Source of the DNA: UBA10518 sp022837185
GTDB lineage: Bacteria > Desulfobacterota > Desulfobulbia > Desulfobulbales > Desulfobulbaceae
DNA length: 64,000 bases
Direction: 5' to 3'
NCBI GenBank assembly: GCA_034007705.1
Contig: JAVEQK010000016.1
Location: 1 to 64,000, forward strand
Position numbers and translations under genes: made by a program. Shown here piece by piece: positions 59,831-64,000 of this stretch (position 1 is the stretch's first letter; each line of letters starts with the position of its first letter). Under the pieces are notes generated by a model that was not told where the DNA came from, searched no databases, and was given only the letters and a program-made list of their open reading frames with translations.

Positions 59831-61315
59831 ATGGCGGACTATGATTACGATATCGGCATCATCGGCGGCGGAGCGGCCGGGCTCACTGTCGCGTCCGGGG
59901 CGGCCCAGCTTGGCGCCAAAACCCTGCTGGTCGAAAAGGAAGAGGCCCTGGGCGGCGACTGTCTCCATTACGGCTGCGTGCCGAGCAAAACCCTGATCAG
60001 GACGGCCCATGTCTATCATCTCATGAAAAACGGGCAGAAATTCGGACTGCCGGCCATTTCTCCGCCTGCCGTTGATTTCAGGGAGGTCGCGGCCCGGATC
60101 AGGTCCGTGATCAGTGTTATCCAGCAACACGACTCGGTGGAACGGTTCTGCAAACTCGGGGCAAAGGTCGAGTTCGGAAGCCCCGAATTCCTTGACGAAC
60201 ATGTGGTCTCCCTCGCCGGCAGGTCCGTTTCCGCCCGCGCCTGGGTGATCGCCACCGGATCGTCGGCGGCGGTGCCGCCCCTCGAAGGTCTCGACAAAAC
60301 ATCCTATCTGACCAATCGTGACCTCTTCTCCCTTGACAGGCTGCCCGCTTCGATGATCGTGATCGGCGCCGGTCCCATCGCCGCCGAAATGGCCCAGGCC
60401 TTCTGCCGGCTCGGCACCAGGGTTACGGTGATCCAGCGCAGCGGCCAGATCCTCAGCAGGGAAGACAAGGACATGGCGGACCTCGTCCAGCAGGAGCTGG
60501 AAAAAGAAGGCGTGGTCTTTCAGATGAACGCCGCGGTGGTCCGGGTCAACGATTCGGGCCGCGAACGTGAAGTGGTGATAAGAGATGCGGCAGGCCGGAC
60601 CCGGACCCTCAGGGCCGAAACCCTGCTGGCGGCGCTTGGCCGTTCGCCCAACATCGAAGGTCTGGGGCTCGAAAAAATCGACATTCCCTTTGATCACCGG
60701 GGCATCAAGGTCGACAATCGACTCCGGACCAGCCACAAGCATATCTACGCGGCCGGCGATGTGAACGGCGGTCACCAGTTCACGCATGTGGCCGGCTATG
60801 AAGGGGGAGTGGTGTTAAGCAACGCCGTTTTCCATCTGCCCAGGAAAACCGATTACACCTATGTGCCCTGGTGCACCTATACCCATCCCGAACTGGCCAG
60901 CATCGGCATGAACGAGAAGCGCGCCCGGGAGGCCGGCATCGACTACACTGTCTTCACCGAAGAGTTCAGCGGCAATGACCGGGCCCTGGCCGAAGGCGAG
61001 AGCACCGGCCGGCTCAAACTGCTGCTGGACAAAAAGGAAAAACCCCTGGGCATCCAGATTCTGGGCCCCGAGGCCGGCAATCTCCTGAGCGAATGGGTGG
61101 CGATTATGAACGGCGGGATCGGGTTGTCGAAAATCGCCTCGGCCATTCACCCCTATCCCACCCTCGGCGAGATCAACAAAAAAGTGGCGGGATCGGTTTT
61201 TGCCCCGAAGATTTTTTCCAGTACGGTCAAGAAGGGCCTGAAGTTTTTCTTCAGCCTCAAAGGACGCGCCTGTACCTGCGGGGAGGATGCGGACTGCGGG
61301 GAGGAAGGGAAATGA
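59831..61315 (+). CDS. Dihydrolipoyl-dehydrogenase/mercuric-reductase-like flavoprotein
   Basis: The product is 494 residues. N-terminal FAD motif GIIGGGAAGLTVASGAAQLG, redox-active disulfide GGDCLHYGCVPSKTL (Cys45/Cys50 region), the NAD motif VIGAGPIAAEMAQAFCRLG, the second FAD motif IYAAGDVN and the dimerisation domain with the catalytic pair AIHPYPTLGE. The His-Pro-Tyr-Pro-Thr ending and overall pattern resemble MerA-like members. A short Cys-rich tail follows (ACTCGEDADCGEEGK). It may serve as E3 for the E1 genes at 54-56 kb. The ATG has GGAG upstream. Confidence 0.85.
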   Translation: MADYDYDIGIIGGGAAGLTVASGAAQLGAKTLLVEKEEALGGDCLHYGCVPSKTLIRTAHVYHLMKNGQKFGLPAISPPAVDFREVAARIRSVISVIQQHDSVERFCKLGAKVEFGSPEFLDEHVVSLAGRSVSARAWVIATGSSAAVPPLEGLDKTSYLTNRDLFSLDRLPASMIVIGAGPIAAEMAQAFCRLGTRVTVIQRSGQILSREDKDMADLVQQELEKEGVVFQMNAAVVRVNDSGREREVVIRDAAGRTRTLRAETLLAALGRSPNIEGLGLEKIDIPFDHRGIKVDNRLRTSHKHIYAAGDVNGGHQFTHVAGYEGGVVLSNAVFHLPRKTDYTYVPWCTYTHPELASIGMNEKRAREAGIDYTVFTEEFSGNDRALAEGESTGRLKLLLDKKEKPLGIQILGPEAGNLLSEWVAIMNGGIGLSKIASAIHPYPTLGEINKKVAGSVFAPKIFSSTVKKGLKFFFSLKGRACTCGEDADCGEEGK

Positions 61316-61569
61316 AGGAGAAGGAGCGCCTCGAAGCGCAGCGGCACCGAACCAAAGACTGGCGGCTCTGGGGGCCGTATCTGAGCGAGCGGGCGTGGGG
61401 CACGGTTCTGGAGGAGACCACGGCGCCGACGGCGAGGCCTGGGACTATTTTGCCCATGCCCAGGCCCGGTCGCGGCGCTGCGCATCAGACAGACCGGACC
61501 GGCCTGGCGGCAAATCTCATTAAGCGGCGCTATGCATTGGCTGCCGAAAAGAAGGGGAAGCAAAGGTGA
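61312..61569 (+). pseudogene. Broken MGH1-like glucosidase remnant (N-terminal part)
   Basis: The start ATG overlaps the flavoprotein stop (ATGA). The first frame gives KERLEAQRHRTKDWRLWGPY then LSERAWGTV, the start of MGH1-like glucosidases (GH63-related). After about 61425 the match shifts frame to DGEAWDYFAHAQARSR, the next conserved segment. The homology then dissolves and no long frame remains, whereas intact relatives have several hundred residues. A frameshift and truncation are therefore likely. Confidence 0.6.
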
Positions 61570-61684
61570 GGCGGAAAGGCATCCACCCATTTCGGCAGTA
61601 ACAAGGAGGACTCAATTTCATCTTCCGGCTGAAAATGCAGAAGTTCAGGGAACTTCCTGGCAGAGAGACGCCGGGCATTTTCAT

Positions 61685-62098
61685 TCAGCGATGGTACTCG
61701 CCGGCACGTTCGGGCTGATAAACCACTTCCATAATGCGTACCCGTATCTTGCCGCCGCCCGGCTTCGGCCACTCAATTTCGTCCCCCTGGGAAAGACCGA
61801 GCAGGGCGCTGCCCACCGGCGCCAGTATGGATATTTTTCCTCCGCCGGCATCAACGTCCTGGGGATAGACCAGCGTCAGGCAGAACTCTTCGTTCGACGG
61901 TTGGATTTGAAACCGTATGGTCGAGTTCATTGTCACCACGGTCGGCGGGACATCTTCCGGAGGCAGGATTTTCGCCCGATCCAGTTCTTCCTCCAACTCC
62001 TCCCTGCCCGGGAAGCCGCCATTGGGCAATGCATCCAAAAGCTCCTCCAGCCTTTCCGCATCAATCGAAGAGATGATAATTTCAGGTTTTGTGTCCAT
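61685..62098 (-). CDS. rnk: Rnk-like GreA/GreB C-terminal domain protein
   Basis: The product is 137 residues. An N-terminal helical domain (about 1-50, ELEEELDRAKI) is followed by a GreA/B C-terminal FKBP-like domain (SILAPVGSALLGLSQGDEIEWPKPGG split as SILAPVGSALLGLSQGDEIE / WPKPGG). This is the layout of Rnk, the nucleoside diphosphate kinase regulator that binds RNA polymerase. The coiled coil of GreA is short here, fitting Rnk rather than GreA. Reads away from the pseudogene. Confidence 0.88.
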   Translation of the reverse strand: MDTKPEIIISSIDAERLEELLDALPNGGFPGREELEEELDRAKILPPEDVPPTVVTMNSTIRFQIQPSNEEFCLTLVYPQDVDAGGGKISILAPVGSALLGLSQGDEIEWPKPGGGKIRVRIMEVVYQPERAGEYHR

Positions 62099-62284
62099 TC
62101 TGAGCTCCCTGGATCAAGGTTCCGTCAAATGCCAACTTTCATTATAAACTGAACCGAGGGGAATTTCATGCTTAATCCCATTTTTTCGGGCCGCATCCGG
62201 CCACGCCGACGATTGGGGCGCAACCTATCGTCAAAAACGCCGCTTCAGGAGGCAGGCCGGCAAGGATAACACCCGCTCTTCCTT

Positions 62285-64000
62285 TCAATTGCTCAGCACA
62301 TGGGCATACACCCGCTCAATTCTTCGGCCGAATTCATCTATCCCGAACCGGCCCGCCCTCGATGTCGCCTGACCTGACAGCTTTTGCCGCAACGTGTCAT
62401 CTTCGAGCAAAAGCTGGACCTTCTCCGCCCATGCCGCGGTATGCTGCCCCGTTTTAAATCCGGTTATGCCGTCCGCGACAAAATCATCGATTCCGCTTGC
62501 CCTTATGGCCACTACGGGCATTCCGCTTGCCATCGCTTCGAGTATAACCATCCCCTGGGTTTCCGATGTTGAGGCAAAGACAAAGACATTTCCCAAACTG
62601 TAGTAGACCGGCATGCGTTCGGGCGGTACCGCGCCCGAAAATATCACCAAATCCCGCAAACCGAACTTTTCGGCAAGCTGGCAAAGATGTTCCCGCTCAG
62701 GTCCTTCGCCGATCAGTATAAATTTGAACTTTTTCGAACATTTTTTTGCCAATCCGGAAACGGCTTCAAGCATGAAATCTATGTTTTTCTCTACACTCAG
62801 CCGGGAAACGGTGAGCAAGACCAATTCATCGCTGCCAATGCCAAGCTCCTCCCGCAGTCTCGACTTCTCCTTTTCAGTGCATGATCCGAACCTGTCTGTC
62901 TCGATGCCGGTGGGAACAACGAACACAGGAATTTTCACCCCGATCATGCGGAGATAGCTCTCAGAAGCCTCGGTCGGGACCACAATGGCATTACACCTGT
63001 TGCCGAGCCGCCGCACAAGAGCATGCGAAAGAAAATTGCGAAACAGCGCTTTGGGCACCGGCACTGCGTACGAAAAATGTTCCAATCTGGTGTGGTATGT
63101 ATAGACAACTGGAACCTTCAAGCGCCGTGCTATCCATAGACCCAGCGTCCCCATCCAGAACGGATGATGAATATGAATCACGTCCGGGGAGAATTCGCGT
63201 GCCTTCCTGATTGCGGAGACCGAGAATATGTTCGGGACGACAATACCCTTGTCTGCCGCTCGTTGAAAAAAACAGGAAAGTCTGAAAACGTCATTCCCAT
63301 CCCGCGGATGATCATCCCGTTCATATCGGGGCGCGAAAATCACAACCTTGTGCCCCATCTTCCTGAGAACCGAGGACAACCGGTATATTGAAACAGGTAC
63401 GCCGCCTATGAACGGCAGGTAATTGTTGGTGAACATGGCCACGTTGATCGGCCGGCCAAGATCCGGGTCGGACGGCTGGTTGAAATCAGGATAATAATCC
63501 CGTTCTTTCCACAAGAGTGAATGCAGCCAGTAAGCGCTGACGACAAGACAGCAGACGAAAAGCAGATAATTGAGATACCCGACGTAAAACAGCGAATGAA
63601 TAAAGAACCAGACACTTTCAACGGTACGAAAAAGTTTGTACTGTCCGACATTCAGCCTGACAGGTTCAATCGTCACCTGGTCCCGGTTGACATGCACTTT
63701 CACGAAGTGATAGAAGCTTCGATTGGTGTTGAGTACCAGTCCACCAGCGCCTCCCGTCACGACAAAGGAGGTGTGGTTTGATTTCTGAACTGAATAAAGT
63801 GGCAGATTGGACGAAAAAACCGCCTTTACCCTGGCGTCTGCAAATATCGGCATGAGGAGTTTGCGAAACTCCTCGTCCGCCAGATACTCGTCATCGAAGT
63901 CGAAAATGCCCTTTTTGTCGACCGGCAGCAGAGGGTGCCCGACGAAAATGAAAATATTGTCATTCGGCCTGACTTCAAGTTCCTCCTCCAGCCAGCGCGC
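62285..64000 (-). CDS. Metallophosphoesterase-glycosyltransferase (GT4) fusion, 5' end outside the window
   Basis: Reads from beyond base 64000 to its stop at 62285, 571 codons visible. The upstream part looks like the end of a calcineurin-like phosphoesterase (IFIFVGHPLLPVD, KAVFSSNLPLYS, FVVTGGAGG). Then come one hydrophobic segment (about 155-180 of the visible part) and a full GT4/GT-B glycosyltransferase: NVAMFTNNYLPFIGGVPVSI, DVIHIHHPFWMGTLGLW, PTGIETDRF, SVEKNIDFMLEA and the EAMASGMPVVA donor motif. It resembles diglucosyl-diacylglycerol or glycolipid transferases. The role of the phosphoesterase half is unknown. Confidence 0.82.
   Translation of the reverse strand, partial: ARWLEEELEVRPNDNIFIFVGHPLLPVDKKGIFDFDDEYLADEEFRKLLMPIFADARVKAVFSSNLPLYSVQKSNHTSFVVTGGAGGLVLNTNRSFYHFVKVHVNRDQVTIEPVRLNVGQYKLFRTVESVWFFIHSLFYVGYLNYLLFVCCLVVSAYWLHSLLWKERDYYPDFNQPSDPDLGRPINVAMFTNNYLPFIGGVPVSIYRLSSVLRKMGHKVVIFAPRYERDDHPRDGNDVFRLSCFFQRAADKGIVVPNIFSVSAIRKAREFSPDVIHIHHPFWMGTLGLWIARRLKVPVVYTYHTRLEHFSYAVPVPKALFRNFLSHALVRRLGNRCNAIVVPTEASESYLRMIGVKIPVFVVPTGIETDRFGSCTEKEKSRLREELGIGSDELVLLTVSRLSVEKNIDFMLEAVSGLAKKCSKKFKFILIGEGPEREHLCQLAEKFGLRDLVIFSGAVPPERMPVYYSLGNVFVFASTSETQGMVILEAMASGMPVVAIRASGIDDFVADGITGFKTGQHTAAWAEKVQLLLEDDTLRQKLSGQATSRAGRFGIDEFGRRIERVYAHVLSN

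Noticed and set aside
1..64000. CRISPR arrays, insertion sequences, rRNA genes
   Set aside because: No array of regularly spaced repeats, transposase or rRNA sequence was seen in the window.

Overview
The window is a high-GC, gene-dense chromosomal segment from a Gram-negative anaerobe. I infer a Desulfobacterota (former Deltaproteobacteria, Desulfobulbales-like) organism. The reasons are the sigma-54-driven respiratory genes, two octaheme hydroxylamine-oxidoreductase-type cytochromes, a NapC-less nap operon, a DHH-CBS-type tRNA nucleotidyltransferase, a KamA-like radical SAM protein and a possible selenoprotein. The assignment is inference, because no rRNA or other marker gene lies in the window.

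Layout. 1-28.5 kb is mostly housekeeping and envelope: a partial membrane-anchored protein, HinT, a YdjM-like membrane protein, an XPB-like helicase, BipA with a terminator-like hairpin in its leader, a UGA-interrupted small membrane gene (candidate selenoprotein), a Nudix hydrolase, a HAD phosphatase, ketopantoate reductase, a lipoprotein, glycogen debranching enzyme, a DUF1566 protein, a D,D-carboxypeptidase, an acyl-CoA ligase, a PAS sensor, tRNA-Arg(TCG), an M50 protease, a DUF3047 protein, a DHH-CBS-nucleotidyltransferase, an AEC transporter, a periplasmic carbonic anhydrase, a Kef-type antiporter and KamA. 28.5-33.6 kb holds a three-gene unit: c-heme histidine kinase, NtrC-type regulator and octaheme cytochrome. 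33.6-46.8 kb holds ion transport genes and two multi-gene exporters: TetR-HlyD-FtsX-LolD with a decayed TolC-like remnant, and HlyD-RbbA-YhhJ. A LpxR-like lipid A deacylase lies between them. 46.8-52.6 kb is napFDAGHB. 52.6-61.6 kb contains an AI-2E family permease, 2-oxoacid dehydrogenase E1 alpha and beta, a NrfH-like/octaheme HAO pair, a DUF169 protein, a lipoamide-dehydrogenase-like flavoprotein and a broken glycoside hydrolase. The right end has Rnk and a phosphoesterase-glycosyltransferase fusion cut by the window edge.

How it fits together. The most interesting signal is regulatory. A 16-bp dyad, GTTACC-N4-GGTAAC, occurs in pairs upstream of near-consensus sigma-54 promoters (TGGCAC-N5-TTGCT) at two loci about 18 kb apart: ahead of the kinase-regulator-octaheme unit and ahead of nap. 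The simplest reading is one heme-sensing two-component system that activates itself, an octaheme cytochrome and periplasmic nitrate reductase. With the separate NrfH-HAO pair, the window could encode nitrate-to-ammonium reduction without NrfA (inference; no nrfA is visible here).

The second notable signal is a 54-codon reading frame after bipA. It contains Cys-Val-Pro-UGA, followed by a possible SECIS-like hairpin and then more hydrophobic coding sequence.
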